The position numbers were made by a program, and so were the translations under genes. The notes below the pieces were generated by a model, which saw nothing but the letters and a program-made list of their open reading frames with translations, made no database searches and was not told the DNA's origin. Source: Candidatus Njordarchaeota archaeon (GTDB lineage: Archaea > Asgardarchaeota > Njordarchaeia > Njordarchaeales > Njordarchaeaceae). Taken from it: a stretch of DNA of 10,381 nucleotides. Location of the stretch: the NCBI GenBank assembly GCA_029856615.1, contig JAHKLF010000030.1:1-10381 (forward strand). The letters run 5' to 3'. Shown here piece after piece: positions 1 to 6,128 of the stretch. The stretch's first letter is position 1. The number at the start of each line of letters is the position of its first letter.

Positions 1-141
1 ATTGAGGAGAGAGGTGAGCGGGCCTTTAAAGCATTAATGGGTGATGTGATGAAGATCGTTAGAGGGAGGATTGATGGTAAAACAGTAAGTCAAGTTCTCA
101 TGCAACGCATAAAGGAAGAACTAAAGCGGCTAAACCAATAA
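1..141 (+). CDS. gatE: Glu-tRNA(Gln) amidotransferase subunit E, C-terminal end (partial)
   Basis: Only the last 46 codons are present; the gene enters from the left edge and ends at TAA 139-141. The peptide reads AFKALMGDVMKIVRGRIDGK (residues 8-27 of the fragment), followed by TVSQVL and a basic helix. This is the C-terminal YqeY-like tRNA-binding tail of the GatB/GatE family. The pattern 'LMG.VM..VRGR.DGK.VS..L' fits archaeal GatE better than bacterial GatB, whose tail is usually 'G.VMK.T.GKANP..V'. With GatD, GatE converts Glu-tRNA(Gln) to Gln-tRNA(Gln) in the cytoplasm of archaea that lack a glutaminyl-tRNA synthetase. The ESCRT-III-like gene starts 46 nt downstream on the same strand. 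The assignment to E rather than B rests on the tail alone. Confidence 0.85.
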   Translation: MEERGERAFKALMGDVMKIVRGRIDGKTVSQVLMQRIKEELKRLNQ

Positions 142-187
142 AAATATGTAGCAAGTTTTAAGCATATATTTATTTGAGGTGCGTCTA

Positions 188-811
188 ATGAGCACGCTCA
201 TTAAATTCATAAAGTGGCTAAAGGGAGAGAAGCCAAAACCTTCCTTATCAGAGATAAGAACTCATCTAAAATTATTAGAAATGAGGCTCCAAAGATACGA
301 AAAGGAGCTCTCTTTGAAAAGAAAAAAGACTTTAAAAAGCGTACGATCGAGATTAAAGCAGGGAGATATAGCGATTGCACGAGAACAAGCAAGGCAAGTT
401 ATTCTCCTAGATAGAGATCTAATTAATGTTATGCAACTTAGAACTAAAGTTAGTGAAATAAGGAATAAAGTCGAGAGAGGATTAATCATGAAAGACCTTG
501 TGGACACAATTAAAAATTTAGTACCTTATATGGCGCAAATTGCTGAGGCGATTGGAGATGCTGATCTCTCTAAAGCTATGCGAGAGATAATGGAAACATC
601 TGAGAAAATGAGCGTTGGAGAAGAAATGTTAGCAACAAGTATTGAAACCTTATCAGTGAGTGATGAAGAAGTTGAAGATGCTGCTGAGGAGTTGCTGAGG
701 AGACTAGCTGAGAGGGAGGGAGTAAAAATTCCAGAAGAGAGAATCTCAGAGGGGAGAGTTTCATTAGAAGCCGTGGAACGAATACTAAAGGAGGTTATGG
801 AAGAAGAATAA
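188..811 (+). CDS. ESCRT-III (Snf7/CdvB-like) protein
   Basis: This 207-residue protein has the ESCRT-III layout: a short amphipathic N-terminus (MSTLIKFIKWLKGEK), a long basic coiled-coil hairpin (about residues 15-100; LKRKKTLKSVRSRLKQGD, then AREQARQVILLDRDLINVMQ), and an acidic helical C-terminal half rich in Met and Glu. Such proteins polymerise on membranes during archaeal cell division and vesicle budding, with the Vps4-like ATPase CdvC removing them. I see neither the proline-rich MIM2 motif nor a clear winged helix of canonical CdvB, so this is more likely a paralogue of the CdvB1/B2 kind. A GTG at 179 would add three residues, but GAGGTG at 176-181 overlaps it and sits six bases before ATG 188, so ATG 188 is chosen. 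No cdvA or cdvC is present, and the upstream neighbour is gatE. Confidence 0.85.
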   Translation: MSTLIKFIKWLKGEKPKPSLSEIRTHLKLLEMRLQRYEKELSLKRKKTLKSVRSRLKQGDIAIAREQARQVILLDRDLINVMQLRTKVSEIRNKVERGLIMKDLVDTIKNLVPYMAQIAEAIGDADLSKAMREIMETSEKMSVGEEMLATSIETLSVSDEEVEDAAEELLRRLAEREGVKIPEERISEGRVSLEAVERILKEVMEEE

Positions 812-840
812 GGCCATATATAATAGAGGCTCTTAGGACA

Positions 841-857
841 AACATTTCCGAAATGTT
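841..857. other. Short inverted repeat after the ESCRT-III gene
   Basis: AACATTT (841-847) and AAATGTT (851-857) form a perfect 7-bp stem with a 3-nt loop, 30 nt after the ESCRT-III stop. It could lie at the 3' end of that transcript, or be a small operator. No convincing poly-T tract follows. The rest of the 263-nt gap between this gene and trpB2 holds nothing I can assign. Confidence 0.3.
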
Positions 858-1074
858 CATTTCAATTAAGCGTATTTCCCTTCTCAAATTCCGTAATGAA
901 GATATATCATTGAATCCTGGTTAGTTTTTCTTAAAATGTAAAAAAGAGCAGTTAAAAGGAGTCATTGGGATAATGTAAGTTCATAGAATATATAGAGGGT
1001 TATAGAAGATAGTATAGCAAAAATCGTATTTAAAATGGTGTATTTCTTGGCAGCTCGTTTGGAACTTCTGGTAA

Positions 1075-2391
1075 TCATTTCTCGCCAAATAAGATTTTTC
1101 TGTACGCGAATAAGTCTAGGAAGCCGTGTCCACTAACATTAAATGCTATGACGAGCTCTTCGCCTTTTTCTTTTGCTTCTAGAGCTCGATCGATGGCATA
1201 CGCTATCCCATATGCACTTTCTGGCGCGGGTATAAAGCCTTCTGCTTGTACGAATAGCTTTGCTCTTTCGAATACATGTTTCTCATCAACAGGATAAGCC
1301 ACAGCGTCTACAATTCCCTTATTTCGTAGATAACTTATGATAGGAGCTGCAGCGTGATATCTAAGTCCTTCAGCATATATTGTGGGCATCTCTACGCGAT
1401 GTCCCAAAGTATACATCTTTAGTAAGGGAGTCATTTCAGCGTGATCTGCAAAGTCGTACTTATATTCTCCTCGTACTAAGCTAGCAGATGCTTCAGATTG
1501 AACTGCGATGAATTTAGTATCCTTTTCGGCTTTTCTTCGCAATTTTTCTCCAATAAATGGGAGGACGAATCCTCCGAAGTTACTACCTCCTCCAAGACAA
1601 CTTATCATGATATCAGGGTAATCATCTATTTTTCTGAATTGCTCAAGCGCTTCTAAACCAATAATTGTTTGGTGGAGAAGTACGTGATTTAATACGCTAC
1701 CTAAACAGTATACTGCTTCCTCATGTGTAAGGGCGTATTCTAACCCTTCTGATACCGCTATTCCAAGATTTCCGGGGTGATTTGGATTCTCCTTCAAGAT
1801 TTTCCTACCCACCTCGGTTTTGTCGCTAGGACTTGGATAGACCTCGGCACCATATAACTTCATTAATGTTCTTCTATCGGGCTTCCAGTCATGAGCGAAT
1901 TTGACCCAGAAAATTATAGCCTTTAATCCCATCAGAGAGGCTGCATATGATAAAGCGGAACCCCATTGTCCAGCTCCCGTCTCCGTAACAACAGCTTCAA
2001 AGCCTTCTTTCGCTGCATAATAAACCTGTGCTAGGGCCGTATTGACCTTATGACTTCCGGTGGGGGAGAGATCTTCACGCTTGTAATACAATCGAATTTT
2101 ATTTTCTGGGAGCTTTAATGCTCTTTCTAATCGAAGGGCTCTATAGAGAGGGCGTGGTCTTCCTGCTTGAATATAAAGATCCAAAATTTCATCTGGTATT
2201 TTCACCCATCTCTCTTTGATGAATTCCTGTTCTAAGGCTGTTTTAAGCATCGTTTTTTGGAGGGTTTCAAATCTGTCAGGTCCACTTTCGGGATTCTTTG
2301 GGGGAGGCAATGACTCGGGAAGATCAGCTAATATGTTATACCAAGCGCGGGGTAATTCATCAGGACTTAATGTTATCTGATTTATTCTCAT
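1075..2391 (-). CDS. trpB2: Tryptophan synthase beta chain, TrpB2 type
   Basis: This 438-residue PLP enzyme has all the landmarks of TrpB. The PLP lysine K115 lies in SPTGSHKVNTAL (109-120), ETGAGQWGSAL spans 137-147, HVLLHQTIIGLEA 236-248, the PLP-phosphate loop GGGSNFGG 267-274, and the C-terminal NVSGHG 418-423. Compared with classical TrpB1, the Trp in AGQWG, the long N-terminal extension and GGGSNFGG mark the TrpB2 class. TrpB makes tryptophan from indole and a serine donor. Some archaeal TrpB2 enzymes are reported to use O-phosphoserine without TrpA. No trpA or other trp gene is nearby, so this is an orphan copy, which fits stand-alone indole use or salvage. It starts at ATG with GGTGA (minus-strand reading of 2396-2400) just upstream and has its own TATA-like box, so it is probably transcribed independently of the HAD gene. 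Confidence 0.95.
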   Translation of the reverse strand: MRINQITLSPDELPRAWYNILADLPESLPPPKNPESGPDRFETLQKTMLKTALEQEFIKERWVKIPDEILDLYIQAGRPRPLYRALRLERALKLPENKIRLYYKREDLSPTGSHKVNTALAQVYYAAKEGFEAVVTETGAGQWGSALSYAASLMGLKAIIFWVKFAHDWKPDRRTLMKLYGAEVYPSPSDKTEVGRKILKENPNHPGNLGIAVSEGLEYALTHEEAVYCLGSVLNHVLLHQTIIGLEALEQFRKIDDYPDIMISCLGGGSNFGGFVLPFIGEKLRRKAEKDTKFIAVQSEASASLVRGEYKYDFADHAEMTPLLKMYTLGHRVEMPTIYAEGLRYHAAAPIISYLRNKGIVDAVAYPVDEKHVFERAKLFVQAEGFIPAPESAYGIAYAIDRALEAKEKGEELVIAFNVSGHGFLDLFAYRKILFGEK

Positions 2392-2395
2392 AAAA

Positions 2396-2443
2396 TCACC
2401 GGAGAAAAAGGCTGTTGATGTTGTATCAAATGTATTTTATAAA
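2396..2443 (-). promoter_or_regulatory. Promoter and ribosome binding site of trpB2
   Basis: On the minus strand, the TATA-like TTTATAAAAT (2434-2443) lies about 45 nt before the ATG, which predicts a leader of roughly 20 nt. GGTGA (2396-2400) lies 4 nt before the start codon. This spacing is typical of archaeal promoters. No operator-like repeat is evident. Confidence 0.55.
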
Positions 2444-2471
2444 TTTTTGGCAATAGGAAATGTTATGTTAT

Positions 2472-2522
2472 CAAAAATTAACAAAATATTTCTATCTGTG
2501 CCAAAGATATCAATGTTAAAAA
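2472..2522 (-). terminator. U-rich stretch after the HAD gene, possible archaeal terminator
   Basis: Read on the minus strand, the HAD stop is followed at once by a TTTTT run (2518-2522), and two more T-runs follow by 2472. Archaeal termination commonly uses such T-tracts without a hairpin. This fits separate transcription of HAD and trpB2. Confidence 0.35.
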
Positions 2523-3257
2523 TTAGAAAATTTCTCGTTTAATGATATCTAACATTTCCCTTAAACTATTTATTATATAATCGGGATCAATGTTTTCATC
2601 CGAACTTATTTTGAGGTACTTCTTTCGTGACAGCCAATACGGATCGCCATTTCTGATTAAAATTCCTCTAATTCCTACTCTTTTAGCACCTTTTATATCG
2701 ATCTCTAGATCATCGCCAATAAATATAGCCTCCTGAGGCTTTACTTTTAGACGATTTAGCGCAATTCGAAATATTTCTGGATGAGGTTTCCTATACATTA
2801 CTTCACATGATATAATAATGGCGTCAAAGTAAGCCAATAGTCCACGTTTTTTTAGTATTCTCCTGTGAAATGCTATGGGAGAATTCGAGACTATCCCCAA
2901 TTTGAGACCCCATTTTTTTAAGGTTTTAATAACTTCGTCTGTTTCTTCGCGAAATTGGCAAAAGGGAGCATCCATGATGTAATCGAGTGCTCTAGAAATC
3001 ACAGTATTGTTAAAGGGGACATCAAGTTTCCTTAAAACTTCAACTATTATATCTTCCATTCTTTCCTCAATTTGCGTTTTTATTACTTTAAGTAAACGTT
3101 GATCTAACGTATTTCTCATTGTGTCTATTAATTCCTCTGGGGGAGTTATGCCAGCGTCTATCAGAGCTTGCGCCACAAGTTTCGCAATCTCATGGGTATC
3201 CCAACACGCTTTGGTCAATACGCCTCCAAAGTCGAACAATACTGCTTTAAGGGTCAA
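2523..3257 (-). CDS. HAD-superfamily hydrolase
   Basis: This 244-residue HAD protein has all four motifs. Motif I is DFGGVL (9-14) with nucleophile D9; motif II is IVSNS (122-126); motif III is the lysine of YRKPHP (K157); motif IV is IGDDLEIDIKGA (180-191). The second Asp of the usual DxD is Gly11, as in the 'DFGGVL' subgroup that includes haloacid dehalogenases and YihX-like sugar phosphatases. The helical stretch at about 17-105 is a C1-type cap. It probably acts on a small phosphorylated or halogenated metabolite in the cytoplasm; the substrate cannot be told. The start is TTG 3257, because GGAGGGAG lies five bases upstream and the first residues (TLKAVLFDFGG) match the usual beginning of the fold. 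It is divergent from the nucleotidyltransferase gene. Confidence 0.88.
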   Translation of the reverse strand: MTLKAVLFDFGGVLTKACWDTHEIAKLVAQALIDAGITPPEELIDTMRNTLDQRLLKVIKTQIEERMEDIIVEVLRKLDVPFNNTVISRALDYIMDAPFCQFREETDEVIKTLKKWGLKLGIVSNSPIAFHRRILKKRGLLAYFDAIIISCEVMYRKPHPEIFRIALNRLKVKPQEAIFIGDDLEIDIKGAKRVGIRGILIRNGDPYWLSRKKYLKISSDENIDPDYIINSLREMLDIIKREIF

Positions 3258-3346
3258 AAATACTCCCTCCGGGGACCTGATAGAATATCAACTTTTTTAT
3301 GAATTTTTTAATTAATTTCTCAAAGCGGAATTTTCATTATTTAAGG
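3258..3346. promoter_or_regulatory. Shared divergent promoter region (HAD / nucleotidyltransferase)
   Basis: The HAD ribosome binding site GGAGGGAG is at 3263-3270 on the minus strand. The AT block 3291-3316 offers TATA-like sequence in both directions (ATAAAAAAG on minus, TTTTTAATTAA on plus). For the plus gene this places transcription start near 3335, which supports a start codon at 3347 rather than the in-frame ATG at 3299. An ATG at 3299 would need its TATA box inside the GC-rich HAD ribosome-binding region. Confidence 0.45.
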
Positions 3347-4162
3347 ATGATATTAGTGAGACATGATGATATACTAGAGAGAATAATCAGAGTTGCAAAA
3401 GTATTTCTTAATAATCGTATCATAAGCATAATATTATTCGGAAGCCGAGCAAGTGGAGAGGCGTGCAAGTCTTCAGATTATGATGTGCTTCTCATAGTAC
3501 CTAATGACATAGAAGAGAAGACAATTAAGGTATTGAAGAATTTTTTTATAACCATTAACTCAGAAATGGGTTGGACTACTAACGGATTATTAGATAAGAT
3601 CTTAAGAGCAATAGAAGCCCGAACCGGAATGTTCATTTCAGGTTTTATTTGCACGCTAGAAGATTTTATGAAGAAAAAATTTCATAAAATTTTTGGGACG
3701 AGTAGGTTCATGAGCAAATTATTAGCGCCGACGCAAGTAGTATTTAGAAATGTATTAAGAAACTATAAGGTATTAATCGGCAAGGATATTTTTAGAGAAA
3801 TTGACGAGAAAGAGTTTATCAATTATAGTTACAAAGAAATATTAAAGAGCTTTTTAATGAATCTTCTCCTAGCCATGGGGGCTTTTTTCATATCCTTCAA
3901 AAAGGAAAGCTCGAGCTTTAGTCTAGAATCTATAAAATGGTCTCTTATGACACTAGCATACGCTGCTGATATATCCCCGAAACTCGGCGATATTATCGAT
4001 TTTCTCATAAAAAACGGCTATGGAAAAATAATAAGGGATTTTATCATGGCAAGAAGATATGGAATAGAACATGTTAAAATCGCTCTAGAAGCACCATGGG
4101 TTGTTTTAAAAATTCACTTGTTCGCTATGAAGATGTATATCGCCGTAAAAAGTCGTAGGTAA
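3347..4162 (+). CDS. Nucleotidyltransferase with HEPN-like C-terminal domain
   Basis: Numbering from the in-frame ATG at 3299, the N-terminal part (about 22-120) is a polymerase-beta-type (MNT) nucleotidyltransferase. It shows GSRASGEACKSSDYD, the G-S-x10-D-x-D catalytic signature (G48, S49, D60, D62), after the strand IISIILF. The rest is almost all helical. Near the end ARRYGIEH contains R253-x4-H258, the spacing of the HEPN motif (R-x4-6-H), so an MNT-HEPN fusion is plausible. Similar fusions occur in aminoglycoside nucleotidyltransferases; separate MNT and HEPN genes form toxin-antitoxin pairs. The transferred nucleotide and target are unknown. ATG 3347 (residue 17) is chosen because residues before it precede the domain and the promoter layout favours it; GTG 3356 is also possible. 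Its stop overlaps the membrane gene that follows. Confidence 0.75.
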   Translation: MILVRHDDILERIIRVAKVFLNNRIISIILFGSRASGEACKSSDYDVLLIVPNDIEEKTIKVLKNFFITINSEMGWTTNGLLDKILRAIEARTGMFISGFICTLEDFMKKKFHKIFGTSRFMSKLLAPTQVVFRNVLRNYKVLIGKDIFREIDEKEFINYSYKEILKSFLMNLLLAMGAFFISFKKESSSFSLESIKWSLMTLAYAADISPKLGDIIDFLIKNGYGKIIRDFIMARRYGIEHVKIALEAPWVVLKIHLFAMKMYIAVKSRR

Positions 4163-4167
4163 TGAGA

Positions 4168-4668
4168 ATGCTACCATCTGCGCACTTCTTCATGGTCATC
4201 ATCATTTGGTATGTGTTCTACGTGCTAAAAATCCACATCAAAATGATGTTCTTAGTAATGCTGATAAGTGGATTCTTAATAGATTTGGATATTTTATTTA
4301 CGAGAGAGCATAGAAGGTCCCCTTTCCATAATTTTCTATTCTGGGCCATTATTTCTATTTTTCTTAGTTTCACTAGTCTTATGTATTCCCTTTCGCTTAT
4401 TGCTTCATTTACAGTACACATTATACTAGATTCCATTGATTGGGGAGTCTATCCCTTCTATCCCATTTCTAAAAAGAGTTTAGGGTTGAGAATATTGGCA
4501 AAGAAAACAAACCTAGATCCGCAAAAAGAGAGCATTATAACATTTATTAAGGCGAACCTTTCTGATAAGCGGATAATGCTTCTAGAAATCACAATAGATG
4601 CGATTGGATTAGTAATTCTAGCTCACGTTATAAATCAGATCGGTTTTTTCGAGTTCTTAATGGATTAG
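4168..4668 (+). CDS. Membrane-bound metal-dependent hydrolase-like protein (YdjM/DUF457 type)
   Basis: The protein is about 166 residues, with four or five membrane segments (about 9-24, 28-41, 58-82 and 145-162, counted from the ATG at 4162). Conserved polar residues sit at segment ends: H8, D41-L-D43, EHRRSPFHN (H50, H56) and HIILDSIDWG (H86, D90, D93). This pattern of H, DxD, HRxxxH and HxxxD is typical of the YdjM/DUF457 family of predicted membrane metal hydrolases; no reaction is established for it here. ATG 4162 overlaps the upstream TAA by one base, but AGGT at 4157-4160 is better spaced for ATG 4168, which is chosen. The tight coupling to the nucleotidyltransferase gene means one transcript and perhaps a shared job. 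Confidence 0.75.
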   Translation: MLPSAHFFMVIIIWYVFYVLKIHIKMMFLVMLISGFLIDLDILFTREHRRSPFHNFLFWAIISIFLSFTSLMYSLSLIASFTVHIILDSIDWGVYPFYPISKKSLGLRILAKKTNLDPQKESIITFIKANLSDKRIMLLEITIDAIGLVILAHVINQIGFFEFLMD

Positions 4669-4689
4669 TAATAATGCAGTAATAATGCA
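4668..4689. repeat. Tandem duplication of 11 bases
   Basis: GTAATAATGCA occurs twice in a row (4668-4678 and 4679-4689), starting on the last base of the membrane-protein stop codon. It looks like a small replication-slippage duplication with no evident role. Confidence 0.7.
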
Positions 4690-4800
4690 ATAGAATGTGA
4701 TAATTGCGAACCACATCGGTTTACCAAACATATAATTTTAATTCTAAGTAGATGATAACTATCTTACATGTAGTTACTCAAATCTATAATCAATGCGAAT

Positions 4801-4853
4801 ATTTTTTAAAGACCAGTGTTTTTAATAACGTATATCAATCGTATTACGGGTGA
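4801..4853 (+). promoter_or_regulatory. Promoter and ribosome binding site of the NifX-like gene
   Basis: A TATA-like ATTTTTTAAAG lies at 4801-4811, about 50 nt before the coding start. GGGTGA (4848-4853) sits six bases before TTG 4860 and fixes that start. An imperfect 6-bp inverted repeat (TAACTA 4756-4761, TAGTTA 4771-4776) lies upstream and is weak. Confidence 0.5.
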
Positions 4854-4859
4854 ACGTAT

Positions 4860-5180
4860 TTGTTAAGAATCGCGATTCCAGTCAATGAAAAAAGGGAAGA
4901 TGCTTCGATTTCTGAAGATTTTAAGAAAGCTAAGTATTTTGCTCTGGTAGATGTGCGGGAAGGTAAGACAATTAGAATTAATTACATGGAGAACAAGTAT
5001 ATTGGAAAAAGCGCATCAGATATATCTGTTTATCTAGCTGGTTTTTGTGTCAATGTATTATTGACCCAAGGTATAAATGAGAGGGATGTAAAGGCTTTTG
5101 AACGCGTTGGTATTTCAATTGAGAAAGGATTTAAAGGGCCTTTAAATGATGCTCTAAAAGAATATCTTAAGAAATTGTGA
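4860..5180 (+). CDS. NifX/NafY-family (dinitrogenase FeMo-cofactor-like) protein
   Basis: This 106-residue single-domain protein has the NifX/NafY/MTH1175 fold pattern. A first strand RIAIPVN (3-9) is followed by the acidic loop and ISEDFKKAKYFALVDV (17-32), then a central helix-strand (SVYLAGFCVNVLLTQGI, 56-72) and GISIEKG (84-90). Characterised relatives bind iron-molybdenum or other metal cofactors or their precursors; many archaeal members have no known role. It carries one cysteine (C63) and no His-rich tail. TTG is the start because of the well-placed GGGTGA. Its position beside moaD, AOR and a maturase suggests, but does not prove, a part in tungsten cofactor handling. Its 3' end abuts the end of the decayed moaD on the other strand. 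Confidence 0.82.
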   Translation: MLRIAIPVNEKREDASISEDFKKAKYFALVDVREGKTIRINYMENKYIGKSASDISVYLAGFCVNVLLTQGINERDVKAFERVGISIEKGFKGPLNDALKEYLKKL

Positions 5181-5181
5181 A

Positions 5182-5474
5182 GCCTCGGACTCCCGGTGGA
5201 AATATGGCAATTTAATCACTATCTAATGCGCGATCATCTAAATCATCTTTTAAGCTAATATTATCCCCATTGAGGAGAATGAGCAACCTACTCATATGTT
5301 TTCATTTATCTATGATAATTTCGTATGATTTCTCATTAATTGTCTCTCCTATATTTTATTTAGAACATCGACTATAATAGAATAAAGCATTTTTGTGGGT
5401 TGAATAAAGAAGCTATCTAGTTACTTCTCCCACAAAGTCTCGGAGATTAATTTTGAACTGTTTCTAATATTCAT
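5182..5474 (-). pseudogene. Decayed moaD-like sulfur-carrier gene
   Basis: Reading the minus strand from ATG 5474 gives MNIRN, then a one-base loss near 5458 leads to FKINLRDFVGEVTR and TAG (5413-5415). A second frame gives SIIVDVLNKI (around 5351-5380), broken by TAG and later stops. A third frame gives LLILLNGDNISLKDDLDDRA (from 5286), then LDSD, TAA (5212-5214) and IAIFPPGVRG, ending at 5182. These blocks match the intact MoaD in order: MRIKVRFYAILREIAK, TIHDILNLI, LIILLNGRNI, and DIIDIFPPGGGG. Total span is 293 nt against 288 nt for the intact gene without its stop. The final di-glycine reads R-G here. Several frame changes and stops make sequencing error unlikely. It is a paralogue that has lost function, lying tail-to-tail with the NifX-like gene. 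Confidence 0.85.
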
Positions 5475-5775
5475 TTGCTTCCTAATTTTCGCAACATCTC
5501 TTAGTAAATCACTTAGATTAGAAGTGTAATCTAAGTTTTACACAGTTTTAAGTAAATTCTCTCTAAGGTAGTTTTTAACTAATTAAAAGTAATGTATGTA
5601 ATCTCGGATATCTAATTTTATAATCGCTTAAAATTATCGATAAAAGTTCATAATAATAGAGTATACGTTACCTATCGTATCAGATTATCGTAGAGCTATA
5701 ATCAAAAGATTTAGTCTGAATTAGAATAAATGGTGCCAAAAAGTTACTAATGAGTCAAAATTTTTTTACAATTTT
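5475..5775. other. Intergenic region between decayed and intact moaD; contains an inverted repeat
   Basis: No gene is visible in this AT-rich stretch. The clearest structure is a perfect 10-bp inverted repeat, ACTTAGATTA (5511-5520) and TAATCTAAGT (5527-5536), with loop GAAGTG. It is followed by TTTTA on the plus strand. GTGTAA (5524-5529) can instead pair with TTACAC (5538-5543), so two exclusive foldings exist. It lies about 38 nt upstream of the decayed moaD start on the minus strand and about 280 nt upstream of the intact moaD. Confidence 0.45.
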
Positions 5776-5810
5776 GCTATAATTTAACATTTAATTGCTA
5801 TTATTAGGGT
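5776..5810 (+). promoter_or_regulatory. Promoter and ribosome binding site of moaD
   Basis: A TATA-like GCTATAATTTAA lies at 5776-5787, about 31 nt before the coding start. AGGGT (5806-5810) is seven bases before ATG 5818. The expected leader is short, about 10 nt. Confidence 0.45.
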
Positions 5811-5817
5811 CGCAGGA

Positions 5818-6108
5818 ATGCGCATTAAAGTACGCTTTTACGCTATTTTAAGAGAGATAGCTAAGAGAAAAGAGATTGAAGTAGAACTCCCAGGAAACGA
5901 TCATACAATACATGATATCCTTAATCTCATCAGAGAAAAAGTGAGTGCGGATTTATTTAAGAAGATTATGGATTTCTGGAATACAAAGAAGGGACCAAAA
6001 TTAATAATCTTATTAAATGGAAGAAACATAGTCTATATAGATGGCCTGAAAACAAAAGTAAAAGACAATGACATAATCGACATATTCCCGCCGGGTGGCG
6101 GAGGATAG
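5818..6108 (+). CDS. moaD: MoaD/ThiS-family sulfur carrier
   Basis: This 96-residue ubiquitin-like protein has the MoaD pattern: first strand RIKVRFYAILREIA (2-15), TIHDILNLIREK (30-41), the strand LIILLNGRNI (62-71), and the C-terminal IFPPGGGG ending in Gly-Gly. MoaD is activated on its terminal glycine as an acyl-adenylate, becomes a thiocarboxylate, and donates sulfur to build the dithiolene of molybdopterin or tungstopterin. It acts in the cytoplasm with MoaE-type and MoeB-type partners, none of which are in this window. The protein is slightly longer than bacterial MoaD (about 80), as is usual for archaeal forms. It ends 20 nt from the end of the AOR gene on the opposite strand, a common pairing with tungstopterin enzymes. 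ThiS-like or other sulfur-carrier use cannot be excluded. Confidence 0.9.
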   Translation: MRIKVRFYAILREIAKRKEIEVELPGNDHTIHDILNLIREKVSADLFKKIMDFWNTKKGPKLIILLNGRNIVYIDGLKTKVKDNDIIDIFPPGGGG

Positions 6109-6119
6109 ATAAAAAATAG
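6109..6119 (-). terminator. U-rich stretch after the AOR gene
   Basis: On the minus strand, TATTTTTTAT follows the AOR stop by about 10 nt, as expected of an archaeal T-tract terminator. The 20-nt gap means the transcripts of moaD and AOR must end within or beyond each other. Confidence 0.35.
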
Positions 6120-6128
6120 GTAAGGGGA

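Noticed and set aside
795..920. Protein-like minus-strand open run after the ESCRT-III gene
   Set aside because: It overlaps the ESCRT-III 3' end, has no ribosome binding site and matches nothing known to me; such runs arise by chance in this AT-rich sequence.
3362..3395. C-box-like TGATGA as part of a C/D guide RNA
   Set aside because: It is inside the nucleotidyltransferase coding region and no matching D box is placed as required; the same holds for the TGATGA near 8370.
5279..5377. 32-codon plus-strand frame after GAGGAG
   Set aside because: The purine run is only one base from the ATG, and the stretch is antisense to the decayed moaD.
5392..5436. Hairpin TTTGTGGG/CCCACAAA with an inner AGAAG/CTTCT stem, looking like a structured RNA
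   Set aside because: It lies inside the decayed moaD, which explains the sequence; the large one-sided bulge gives no reason to prefer an RNA element.
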